41,575 bases of DNA from Fen731 sp964354265. GTDB lineage: Bacteria; Actinomycetota; Humimicrobiia; Humimicrobiales; Humimicrobiaceae. A program made the position numbers and the translations under genes. Positions 33,625-41,438 of this stretch are shown here, in pieces (the first letter of the stretch is position 1; the number at the start of each line of letters is the position of its first letter). The notes beneath the pieces were generated by a model. It saw only the letters and a program-made list of their open reading frames with translations, was not told where the DNA came from and did no database searches. Location of the stretch: contig CAYGYY010000009.1 in assembly GCA_964354265.1 (NCBI GenBank), forward strand, positions 1-41,575, given 5' to 3'.

Positions 33625-34680
33625 ATGCAAAAAAAAATCTCAGAGGATAGTTTCGTAGGAAAAATTGTCGGTATGTCTTCCGGCATAACACGGAAAATAG
33701 TATTCAGCGATGGAAATGATATCAGGCTTACTAAAGCGCTTGATATCTTTATGGATTATAACGACAGCCAGTTTTTAATTATTGGCGATGAAGAAACCGT
33801 AACGAAGAATATTAAAGACACAGGTATTAAAAACACTGATAATTTCCTGGTAATTGACCCAAAAAAATCAAAAAAAATAGAGGATCACAGACAAATAATC
33901 AAAACAGCCTATGAAAACAGGGGAAAAGATATTACCACTGAACAATTAAACCAGTGTGTTTTTAATCCGTCCTACTGGGCAGGCATAATGCTAAAAAACA
34001 ATGAAGCGGATTGCGCTGTTGGCGGTACTATCAGTTCAACTGGCGACCTGATGAGGGCTGTCATATATATACTGGGGCTGGCACAAGGCAGAAAATTTTT
34101 AAGCGCTGCAGCTTTTATGGAAATACCGGATTGCGGGTACGGTCTTAACGGAAAATTCCTGATCTCAGATCCTGCAATAATCCCAAAACCAACTGAAGAA
34201 CAGTTGACTGATATGGCAATAACAGGCTATGAGACCGCTAAAGGTATTTTTGAATCCGAACCGATTGTTGCAATGCTTTCATATTCAACAAAAGGCAGTG
34301 CAAAGAGCGAAGAAATCGATATGATAAGAAGGGCTGTCGATAATGTAAAAAGGGTGTATCCGGATATGAAGATAGATGGCGAGCTGCAGTTTGATGCAGC
34401 GGTGGTTCCTGAAGTAGCTGCAATGAAGTGTCCAGGTAGTATTGTTGGCGGTAAAGCTAATGTATTGATATTTCCAGACTTAAATGCTGCAAATATAGGA
34501 TATAAGATGGTCCAAAGGCTTGCAAAAGCAGAACTCTGCGGAATGATAGTGCAGGGTTGTGCAAAACCTTTCAACGATCTCTCCAGGGGCAGTTTGGTTG
34601 AGGACATAGTAGCGCTGACTGCGATGACGCTCGTACAGAGGAAGGGAATGGAAGACAACGGGTTGATACAGAATCAATAA
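33625..34680 (+). CDS. pta: Phosphate acetyltransferase family enzyme (Pta/Ptb)
   Basis: A 351-residue member of the phosphate acetyl/butyryl-transferase family, which exchanges CoA for phosphate on an acyl group so that a kinase can make ATP. Hallmarks are NNEADCAVGGTISSTGDLMRA (a substrate-binding region), DGELQFDAAVVPEVAA, and the C-terminal NDLSRG near the active site. AAGGAAGGA precedes the ATG. Its neighbours are an acyl-CoA mutase and its GTPase, so it may act on acetyl-CoA or on a product such as propionyl- or another acyl-CoA; sequence alone does not decide. No acetate kinase gene is in the window. Confidence 0.88.
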   Translation: MQKKISEDSFVGKIVGMSSGITRKIVFSDGNDIRLTKALDIFMDYNDSQFLIIGDEETVTKNIKDTGIKNTDNFLVIDPKKSKKIEDHRQIIKTAYENRGKDITTEQLNQCVFNPSYWAGIMLKNNEADCAVGGTISSTGDLMRAVIYILGLAQGRKFLSAAAFMEIPDCGYGLNGKFLISDPAIIPKPTEEQLTDMAITGYETAKGIFESEPIVAMLSYSTKGSAKSEEIDMIRRAVDNVKRVYPDMKIDGELQFDAAVVPEVAAMKCPGSIVGGKANVLIFPDLNAANIGYKMVQRLAKAELCGMIVQGCAKPFNDLSRGSLVEDIVALTAMTLVQRKGMEDNGLIQNQ

Positions 34681-34795
34681 GAAAATCAATAGATTAATAA
34701 ATGCAAAAAATATAAAAATGTCCCGGGAAATATTGAAATAATAATTTCTACAGTAGCTAAGATAATATTTTCCCTGAATTAAAAATGGAGTCAAA

Positions 34796-35761
34796 GTGAT
34801 TAATGAGGATGCAGGCAATCTGGCAAAGGAAGTCCTGGAAGGCAGGGTTTCTGCAGCTGCAAAGCTTATAAGAAAAGTTGAAGAAGAATCGCCGGATGTA
34901 TATGAAGACCTTAAATATCTGTATCCTTACACAGGAAGAGCATATATCCTGGGAATAACCGGTCTGCCAGGCTCAGGTAAGAGCACGATTGTAAATCTTT
35001 TAATAAAACATTACCGGAAACTTGGCAAATCCATTGGCGTTGTGGCAGTAGACCCCTCAAGCCCTATTTCAAGCGGCGCCATACTGGGAGACAGGGTAAG
35101 GATGCTTGAACACTCTTCAGATGAAAAAGTATTTATAAAAAGCCTTGCAACAAGGGGATGGTACGGAGGACTCTCCAGGTCAGCAGCAAGGATAATAAAT
35201 ATACTTGACGCCATGGGAAAAGACGTGGTAATACTGGAAACTGTTGGGGTTGGGCAAACAGAAGTCAGCATAATGAATTTTGCCCATACTACCGTACTTG
35301 TGCTTGTCCCGGAAATGGGTGATTATGTGCAGACTATAAAAGCCGGAGTCCTTGAGATAGGTGATATATTTGTCATAAATAAAATAGATAAAAGGGATCC
35401 TGCGGAACTTCTGCAGAACATGGAATCACTGATACGCCACCAGGGTTCCAGCGAAAATAAATGGAAGCAACAGATAGTACTGACAAGCGCAATGACAAAT
35501 AAAGGATTTGACGAACTGGTGCAAAGTATAAACAGCCATCATGAATATTTTAACAATTTCAAAAAAAGCAAATACTTGTTACAAAGGGCAAACCAGGAGC
35601 TTACGGATGAAGTCTACAGCTATTTTATAGATTTTTTCAGGCGGAAGTTTGAGAATAGCGAAGATTTCAAGAGATTGATAGATGATATATATTCCAAGAG
35701 CGCAGACCCGTATTCAGCTTCGCTATCAATTATAAATAGCCTTGATATAAATAATAAATAA
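34796..35761 (+). CDS. meaB: MeaB/ArgK-type GTPase chaperone of cobalamin-dependent acyl-CoA mutase
   Basis: A 321-residue G3E P-loop GTPase that guards loading and repair of adenosylcobalamin in acyl-CoA mutases. Walker A GLPGSGKST (56-64), VDPSSPISSGAILGDR (switch region), ETVGVGQTE and NKIDKRDP (guanine specificity) are all present. The GTG start at 34796 has GGAG five bases upstream. It is followed after 13 bases by the mutase large subunit, the usual pairing. The 115-base gap before it holds no obvious promoter. Confidence 0.94.
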   Translation: MINEDAGNLAKEVLEGRVSAAAKLIRKVEEESPDVYEDLKYLYPYTGRAYILGITGLPGSGKSTIVNLLIKHYRKLGKSIGVVAVDPSSPISSGAILGDRVRMLEHSSDEKVFIKSLATRGWYGGLSRSAARIINILDAMGKDVVILETVGVGQTEVSIMNFAHTTVLVLVPEMGDYVQTIKAGVLEIGDIFVINKIDKRDPAELLQNMESLIRHQGSSENKWKQQIVLTSAMTNKGFDELVQSINSHHEYFNNFKKSKYLLQRANQELTDEVYSYFIDFFRRKFENSEDFKRLIDDIYSKSADPYSASLSIINSLDINNK

Positions 35762-35774
35762 GGAAAGGTCAAGA

Positions 35775-37535
35775 ATGGAAAATAAAAAGACAAGGACTAA
35801 AGAAATCCTTGGTTCAAGAATAAAAAATGAAGGACACAATCCTCTATATAACAGCCAGACTCTTGAAAGTGTTAAAAATGGATATGAGGCAATGAGGGCC
35901 AAATATGAGAGTTCGGCAAACAAACCTGAATGGGATGTTACTCCGCATACTATCCTGGGTTCAGAAATCCCCAGAGGTATGCTCTATACCCCTGCACAGG
36001 CGCCGGATCTGGATTATGGTTTTGACATAGGGTTTCCGGGGGGCGAACCTTTTACAAGAGGTATTCACCCTAATATGTACAGGGGTAAGAAGTTCACCAT
36101 GCGCCAGATAAATGGTTATGGAGGACCCGAAGATACAAATCTTCGTATAAAATACATGCTGGAGCACGGCGGTACCGGGATAAGCGTCATATATGATCTT
36201 CCAACTACACAGATGTATGATTCTGATGACCCTATCTCAAAAGGCCAGGTAGGGATGTCGGGTGTCGCTATTGATTCTGCAGACGATATGGAAATACTGT
36301 TTAAAGATGTGCCAATAGACAAGGTCACAGTCTCACTTGTAACCCACTATCCTTCTAATACGGCAATACTTTTTCCAATGTATCTTGCAGCAGCGGAGCG
36401 AAGAGGTATTCCATTTGATGCTTTGCGCGGAAGCGTACAGAATGACATAACTCTTGAGGAAGTGGTAAGAAGCGGTCCCGAATACATTCCTCCTGGGGAC
36501 TGCTTCAGGATACAATGCGATAATATAGAGTTTGTAAAGAACAATGTACCCTATTTTAATTTCAATACTTTAAACGGGTATAACCTTCATGAATTTGGCA
36601 CATCTGGCGTGACAGAGATGGCTGTTGCCCTGGCAAATGCGATAGAGAGCCTTGATGAGATGATAAGCAGGGGTTATGAAGTGGACTGGATTGCTGAAAG
36701 GCTTGCATTCTTCTGGTCTATTTCCAGTGATTTCTTTGAAGAGGTTGCAAGAATAAGGGCAGTAAGGAGGCTCTGGTATAAGATAATGAAATACAGGTTC
36801 GGTGCAAAAAGCGCAAGGGCTATGTGGATGAGATGCCATGTCCAGACATCAGGAATTTCGCTTGTGAGGGAAGAACCATTAAACAATCTTATAAGGGCAA
36901 CTATACAGGCGCTATCAGCAGTTTTTGCAGGAGTCCAGTCTCTTCACGTAGACTCTTATGATGAGGCTTATTCAGTACCAACAGAAGAAGCTGCGCTCCT
37001 TTCATTGCGGACCCAGCAAATAATCCAGGAAGAGACTGCAGTAACCGAAGTCGTAGATCCCCTGGGCGGGTCTTTTTATGTTGAAGCCCTTACAAATGAT
37101 ATTGAAAAGAGGATACTTGATGAAGTCGATGAAATTGAAAAAGTCGGAGGATACGTTGCTTCAATAGAGAAAGGCTGGATACATAACAGGGTAGCAAACT
37201 ATTTCTACAGAGAAAAAGAGCTTATCGATAAGTGTGAAATTAAATTTGTGGGAAGCAATGTCTATAAATCTGAAGATAAAAAACCTTCGATTGAAGTTTT
37301 CAGGTATCCGGAAGGAGTAGAGGAAAGGCAGAAAGCAAAACTTGCGAGGCTACGGATGACCAGGGATAATGAAAAAGTATCCAGTTCTTTGGGAGCGCTG
37401 GAAGATGCATGCAGGAAAAATATAAATATCGTCCCTTATTCCCTTGAATGTGCAAGGATAGGATGTACAGTAGGGGAGATATTCAAGGTTTTCAAAAAAT
37501 CATTCGGGCTGTGGAAACCACCGGTTTTCTGGTAA
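35775..37535 (+). CDS. Adenosylcobalamin-dependent acyl-CoA mutase, large subunit (methylmalonyl-CoA mutase family, atypical active site)
   Basis: A 586-residue catalytic chain with the TIM-barrel of the methylmalonyl-CoA mutase (MCM) family but no B12 domain, which is a separate gene downstream, as in isobutyryl- and 2-hydroxyisobutyryl-CoA mutases. The substrate-loop segment FTMRQINGYG puts Ile112 where MCM has Tyr89, GISVIYDLPT puts Ile139 where MCM has Ala (and 2-hydroxyisobutyryl-CoA mutase Asp117), GSVQNDI keeps Gln197 (Gln222), and EEVVRSG keeps Arg207 (Arg232). GYNLHEFG has Asn270 where all characterised members I can recall have His244; a His lies two residues on (272). These positions were aligned from memory of family sequences. 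The retained Arg favours a substrate with a second carboxylate; the true substrate is unknown. AAGGAAAGG precedes the ATG. Confidence 0.85.
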   Translation: MENKKTRTKEILGSRIKNEGHNPLYNSQTLESVKNGYEAMRAKYESSANKPEWDVTPHTILGSEIPRGMLYTPAQAPDLDYGFDIGFPGGEPFTRGIHPNMYRGKKFTMRQINGYGGPEDTNLRIKYMLEHGGTGISVIYDLPTTQMYDSDDPISKGQVGMSGVAIDSADDMEILFKDVPIDKVTVSLVTHYPSNTAILFPMYLAAAERRGIPFDALRGSVQNDITLEEVVRSGPEYIPPGDCFRIQCDNIEFVKNNVPYFNFNTLNGYNLHEFGTSGVTEMAVALANAIESLDEMISRGYEVDWIAERLAFFWSISSDFFEEVARIRAVRRLWYKIMKYRFGAKSARAMWMRCHVQTSGISLVREEPLNNLIRATIQALSAVFAGVQSLHVDSYDEAYSVPTEEAALLSLRTQQIIQEETAVTEVVDPLGGSFYVEALTNDIEKRILDEVDEIEKVGGYVASIEKGWIHNRVANYFYREKELIDKCEIKFVGSNVYKSEDKKPSIEVFRYPEGVEERQKAKLARLRMTRDNEKVSSSLGALEDACRKNINIVPYSLECARIGCTVGEIFKVFKKSFGLWKPPVFW

Positions 37536-37622
37536 CAGGGACATAAAATTTCGGCTGGTTTTAATAAATAGGGATGATTGCGTGGTTTTTATTAATTAGT
37601 TTAAATATTGACAGGAGATAAT

Positions 37623-38033
37623 ATGCCAGAAAGAAAAATAAAAATACTTTTATCAAAACTCGGGCTGGATGTCCATAACAGGGGAGTCATCACTGTAGCA
37701 AAGATGCTAAGAGATGCAGGCATGGAAGTCATTTATCTCGGGAATGCTTTACCGGAAGAGATACTTAATATAGCTATTCAGGAGCATGTAGATGTAATAG
37801 GTGTCAGCTCTCTGGGGGGCGCGCACATTACACTTGGCAAAGACCTGATAGAATACGCAGTAAAAGAAGGCATAAAGGAAAAAACTGTTTTTATAATCGG
37901 TGGAGTTTTCTCTATAGAAGATGAGGACAAACTTAAAGAAATCGGGTTTGATGGTGTATATACTGCTGTTGCTACCCGGGATGAGATAATAAATTCAATA
38001 AAAGAACTTGTAAGCACCAGGTCCTCTGTTTAA
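37623..38033 (+). CDS. Cobalamin-binding small subunit of the acyl-CoA mutase
   Basis: A 136-residue B12-binding domain. The base-off/His-on motif LDVHNRG gives Asp16, His18 (lower axial ligand) and Gly21, with VSSLGG and IIGG completing the signature. It pairs with the large subunit encoded 87 bases upstream to give a heteromeric enzyme. The frame opens at TTG 37608 but ACAGGAG sits at 37610-37616, so ATG 37623 is the start. The canonical motif usually reads DGHDRG; Val and Asn here are mild changes. The following 180-base convergent gap (38034-38213) has no clear terminator or RNA motif. Confidence 0.92.
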   Translation: MPERKIKILLSKLGLDVHNRGVITVAKMLRDAGMEVIYLGNALPEEILNIAIQEHVDVIGVSSLGGAHITLGKDLIEYAVKEGIKEKTVFIIGGVFSIEDEDKLKEIGFDGVYTAVATRDEIINSIKELVSTRSSV

Positions 38034-38213
38034 TGAAGCTGGTTTATGCCGGCAAGCTTAATTTAGAATTAGAAATCAAAAGGTTTGCAGATAATTTCCA
38101 GTACCCTGGTTTTAAAAAAATCCTGTGAGTTGCCAAAAATACGCAGAGTAGATTAAACTATTTGTATTGCCACAACCTGTTGCATTTTTTATTTACCTGA
38201 TTTTATTAATCGA

Positions 38214-39434
38214 TTAATTACCTGGAAGAGCACCCAATTCATCATACATTGCAAGAATATTTTCAAGAGGCACATCTGGCTGGATATTATGGACCTGGCA
38301 AAAAACAAACCCGCCACCCCCTGAAAGGTCATTTACTCTTTTTCTTACCTCATCCCTTACTTGACCTGGGGTCCCATAGGGAAGTATTTTTTGGGTATCG
38401 CACCCGCCACCCCAGAATGTAATGTATTTTCCAAATTCTTTTTTCAGTTTTGAAGTTTCCATATTTTTAGCTGAGACCTGTACCGGGTTTAATGCATCAA
38501 TGCCGCATTCTATAAGATCCCCAATAAAATCATAAACGGAACCACAGGAATGGAAAAGTATGGGTTTGGCGCTTTTTTCTTTAATATACAACCATAATTT
38601 TTTGTAATATGGTTTTAACATTTCCCTGAATAATTCAATACTTAGCTGCGGACCATTCTGTGTGCCCAGGTCATCATTTACCTGTACGACATCTATATGA
38701 TCGCCTGCAGCAGCTATGTAGCGGTCGATCCTCTTCATGTAGGCTTCCACCTGCATTGATAATATTTTATGTGCAAGCTTTTTATTTAAGACAAGATCCA
38801 TCATAAAATCTTCAAACCCCCGGTATGACTGGCCCGCGGCAAGAAGGTGCACCCATAGATTTGCTATGATGGCAAAATCTGTTTTACTATGGAGCATTTT
38901 GGCTCTTTTTGAGAGACGCTCAAAGCCCTCATCGTAATAACCCGGCAAATCGAAAGACGCAAAAATATCCCTGAACCTTTTAATTCCTGAAATTTCATTG
39001 ATATCTTTAAGGGGATAATAAACATTGTCAAAATAAAATCCTCCTTTTGGCAACCTTGATAGCACTATTTCAGGTTTACTGGCGGAACTGTCCTGCAAAA
39101 TCACCGTATCACCATTGGGTAACTTCCTGATATTAACTTTTGCGGGGATTTTTACATGGACACCCTCCTCGGGTTCCCAGTCTTTCCAGGCAAGAGGTTC
39201 AAATAATAAGGGGACAGCGTCAGAGCCTACAGATTCAGCGATTTTAAAATTTACCTTTGCAATAAGCTGGGAAAGGTCAAAAACAAAAGTATCTTCATTT
39301 ATACCAAAATGATATTTCAGTTTGTTATAAGCTTTCCAGGTTACACCTGTAGATTCGGTGCCTCCGAGATCTATAGGAACCCTGTCTGATTCCTTATGAT
39401 TTAAGGCTGCCAGTATTCTTTCTCTTCCAGTCAT
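38214..39434 (-). CDS. Uroporphyrinogen-decarboxylase-fold methyltransferase-type protein (MtaA/CmuA-like superfamily)
   Basis: A 406-residue URO-D superfamily protein. Members other than HemE often move methyl groups from methyl-corrinoids to coenzyme M, folate or other acceptors. It has a zinc-ligand set of the MtaA type: His295 and Cys297 in FHSCGS, and Cys345 in GGGCDTQ, plus the family opening MTGRERILAALNHKESDRVPI. No corrinoid-binding domain is attached. The start has no strong Shine-Dalgarno. Its neighbours (cyclase-family protein, second URO-D-fold protein, MttB-family protein) support a role in methyl transfer rather than haem synthesis, but the methyl acceptor cannot be named. Confidence 0.8.
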   Translation of the reverse strand: MTGRERILAALNHKESDRVPIDLGGTESTGVTWKAYNKLKYHFGINEDTFVFDLSQLIAKVNFKIAESVGSDAVPLLFEPLAWKDWEPEEGVHVKIPAKVNIRKLPNGDTVILQDSSASKPEIVLSRLPKGGFYFDNVYYPLKDINEISGIKRFRDIFASFDLPGYYDEGFERLSKRAKMLHSKTDFAIIANLWVHLLAAGQSYRGFEDFMMDLVLNKKLAHKILSMQVEAYMKRIDRYIAAAGDHIDVVQVNDDLGTQNGPQLSIELFREMLKPYYKKLWLYIKEKSAKPILFHSCGSVYDFIGDLIECGIDALNPVQVSAKNMETSKLKKEFGKYITFWGGGCDTQKILPYGTPGQVRDEVRKRVNDLSGGGGFVFCQVHNIQPDVPLENILAMYDELGALPGN

Positions 39435-39479
39435 TTCAAGAATAAAAAATATTTAATTATTGGTAAAAGCCCCATAAAT

Positions 39480-40160
39480 TTATTCTTCTATAAGGACCGC
39501 TCTTGTGGGGCATATTGCAGCGCCTTTTATATTTACCGGAAGAGCTATGAATTTTACCCTGAAGCTTTTTACCTGCTCGGTGTTTATGACAGGAGCCATT
39601 AGAAGTATATTGGAATTAAAAAACCTTTCCATGAATTTTTCAGGATTTGCCCAGTTCTCAAAATCCGTAGCATCTACCCCCAGCAGGAATGGTTTTTTAT
39701 CTATAAGATAGTACATGGCTTCTCTTTTAAAAAACCATGATTTGGAAAGATAATCAGGGGAAAACCAGTTTTTTCCATAACCTGTGCTGACAATTATTAT
39801 TGACCCTTGAGGCACTTCTTCCTTTTCAGCATTTTTAAGGTCATCTAAGGAAATGTAAGGTTTTCCATCTGCTATGGGCAGGTTCTCCAAAGTGATCTGG
39901 TAAACAAAGGCGTCTTGCATGACCAGTTTTTCTATCGGAACATCGCTTAAAGGAAATGATTTATCATAACCTATGCCGGTGGCAGGAGTTTCAATATGCA
40001 TACCGCAATGACCGTTAAAACCATCAAAATCTTCAATCATTGCAGTGATGCCCACAGCTGGTAATTCATGATACCTTGTGACAAAATTGAATCTTTTCCA
40101 TGGTTCGCCAAAATACCACATGCCATTATACATAGGTCCCGTTATGTCTGTAATTTTCAT
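39480..40160 (-). CDS. Cyclase-family (kynurenine-formamidase-like) metal hydrolase, variant motif
   Basis: A 226-residue member of the cyclase family (PF04199 type), whose known members are Mn- or Zn-dependent amidohydrolases such as kynurenine formamidase and isatin hydrolase. The usual motif HxGTHxDxPxH appears here as GHCGMHIETPATG: both first His residues are kept, but Thr is Met, Asp is Glu and the last His is Thr, so metal binding may be altered or lost. AGGAGGT lies six bases before the ATG, a strong site. It is sandwiched between two URO-D-fold genes; it may hydrolyse a cyclic or amide compound that feeds the methyl-transfer pathway (inference). Confidence 0.75.
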   Translation of the reverse strand: MKITDITGPMYNGMWYFGEPWKRFNFVTRYHELPAVGITAMIEDFDGFNGHCGMHIETPATGIGYDKSFPLSDVPIEKLVMQDAFVYQITLENLPIADGKPYISLDDLKNAEKEEVPQGSIIIVSTGYGKNWFSPDYLSKSWFFKREAMYYLIDKKPFLLGVDATDFENWANPEKFMERFFNSNILLMAPVINTEQVKSFRVKFIALPVNIKGAAICPTRAVLIEE

Positions 40161-40173
40161 AAGATACCTCCTC

Positions 40174-41337
40174 TTATATATATTTTATTCCCTCATCAAG
40201 CATAATAAGATAATTTTCAACCGGTGTAAAATTAGTTACAGAATTCCCGGACCCAAGCGCAAACCTTCCGGCAGCCATACAATTATCAAGGATCTCCCTT
40301 ATATAATTCCTTAACTGGCTTTCATCAAGCCTTGTCATTTTATCGATATCCACTCCACCGATTAAACCTATTTCTTTGCCGTACCTTTTACTATAATTTA
40401 TTATGGGACAACATGTGTCCTCAAAAGAATGTATTGCATCAAATTTAATATCATAAATAAAATCGTTCATGACTTCCTTTTTATTGCCGCATGCATGAAA
40501 CCATATAGGTTTGTTATAACTGTGTGAGAGTTCTGCATATTTCTTAAACCATGGAAAAACCCACTTTCTCAGTTGTAAGGGAGATAGCATTGTCCCGGTC
40601 TTGAACCCAAGGTCGTCCCCATGCCATATAACCCCGACACCCTCAAGTGGAGCAGATATAACATAAAGGTTATAGACTATTTTGCCGACTTTTTCAAAAA
40701 CAGCGCTTATAAAATCGGGATCATCATAAACATTATACAGAACACCCTCATAACCCAGCAGCCATTCCATCACCTGTTCCAGCACTGAACCGACTACTGC
40801 TATTTTCATTCCATCCGGAAGGTTTTCCGAAAGGAATTCCAGGTGCTCACCATATATTTCGACAAGCTCATCAACTTTTTTCCATGGGAATTTCTCAAAA
40901 TCCTCCCAGCTTTGTATAAGGCCTTTGCCTTCCTGCGCCCAGTGGCGCTGTTGACGTTTGAGGATTGACGTATCAGGATCTTTTCCTATCCTTCCCACAG
41001 TGTTGAAAGCCTGGAAATTTACAAGGAACTCATAATCTGCAATAACGCTATATCCCATCCGGTAATAAAAATCTATCAATTGTTTGTAATATCTTTCTGA
41101 GGCTTCTTTATTTGCAGCAAAATCAGTTTCTTCAGTTACACCTTCAGCGCTGCCTCCAAAAGTCACTGTAGGAGAGTAATTTGTCTCGCCAAAGTAGTTT
41201 TCTATTAGTGATTTTTTAATTTCTTCATCTATGAGCATCTCTACAAAGTGTACTTTTGATGGTTTCTTTTTCCCGGAAAGGACTGCAGATAATTCTTCAA
41301 AATCAGGGCCGGGTTTTGATAATGGAATCTTTATCAT
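40174..41337 (-). CDS. Second uroporphyrinogen-decarboxylase-fold protein, methyltransferase-like
   Basis: A 387-residue URO-D superfamily protein, distantly related to the one at 38214. It has HGDDLGFKTG and FHACGNK, with His281 and Cys283 as possible zinc ligands, but the later GGGC block of its neighbour is GGVDID here, so the third ligand Cys is missing at that position (Cys residues in EDTCC could substitute). Such proteins occur in demethylation clusters of anaerobes. The frame begins at ATG 41343, but AAGGAG (41346-41351) is only two bases from it and eight from ATG 41337, so the latter is preferred. It ends 13 bases before the cyclase start. Confidence 0.8.
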   Translation of the reverse strand: MIKIPLSKPGPDFEELSAVLSGKKKPSKVHFVEMLIDEEIKKSLIENYFGETNYSPTVTFGGSAEGVTEETDFAANKEASERYYKQLIDFYYRMGYSVIADYEFLVNFQAFNTVGRIGKDPDTSILKRQQRHWAQEGKGLIQSWEDFEKFPWKKVDELVEIYGEHLEFLSENLPDGMKIAVVGSVLEQVMEWLLGYEGVLYNVYDDPDFISAVFEKVGKIVYNLYVISAPLEGVGVIWHGDDLGFKTGTMLSPLQLRKWVFPWFKKYAELSHSYNKPIWFHACGNKKEVMNDFIYDIKFDAIHSFEDTCCPIINYSKRYGKEIGLIGGVDIDKMTRLDESQLRNYIREILDNCMAAGRFALGSGNSVTNFTPVENYLIMLDEGIKYI

Positions 41338-41438
41338 TATCATTGCTCCTTGTGACTTATAATTGTTATTTATAATTCTGATATAAGCAAAACTTATGAA
41401 AGCAAAACTGTTTTATTTGCATAAAATAGCTTCAATAT

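Noticed and set aside
34227..34658. Minus-strand 143-codon frame opposite the phosphotransacetylase gene
   Set aside because: Antisense shadow of a conserved gene, with no start signal of its own.
37536..37622. Cobalamin riboswitch near the mutase genes
   Set aside because: No B12-box-like sequence or suitable stem series was seen here or in the gaps at 32618-32809, 34681-34795 and 38034-38213.
38214..39434. Uroporphyrinogen decarboxylase HemE
   Set aside because: The opening resembles the superfamily, but the HSCG...GGGC zinc-ligand pattern and the MttB-type neighbour point to the methyltransferase-like branch, not haem synthesis.
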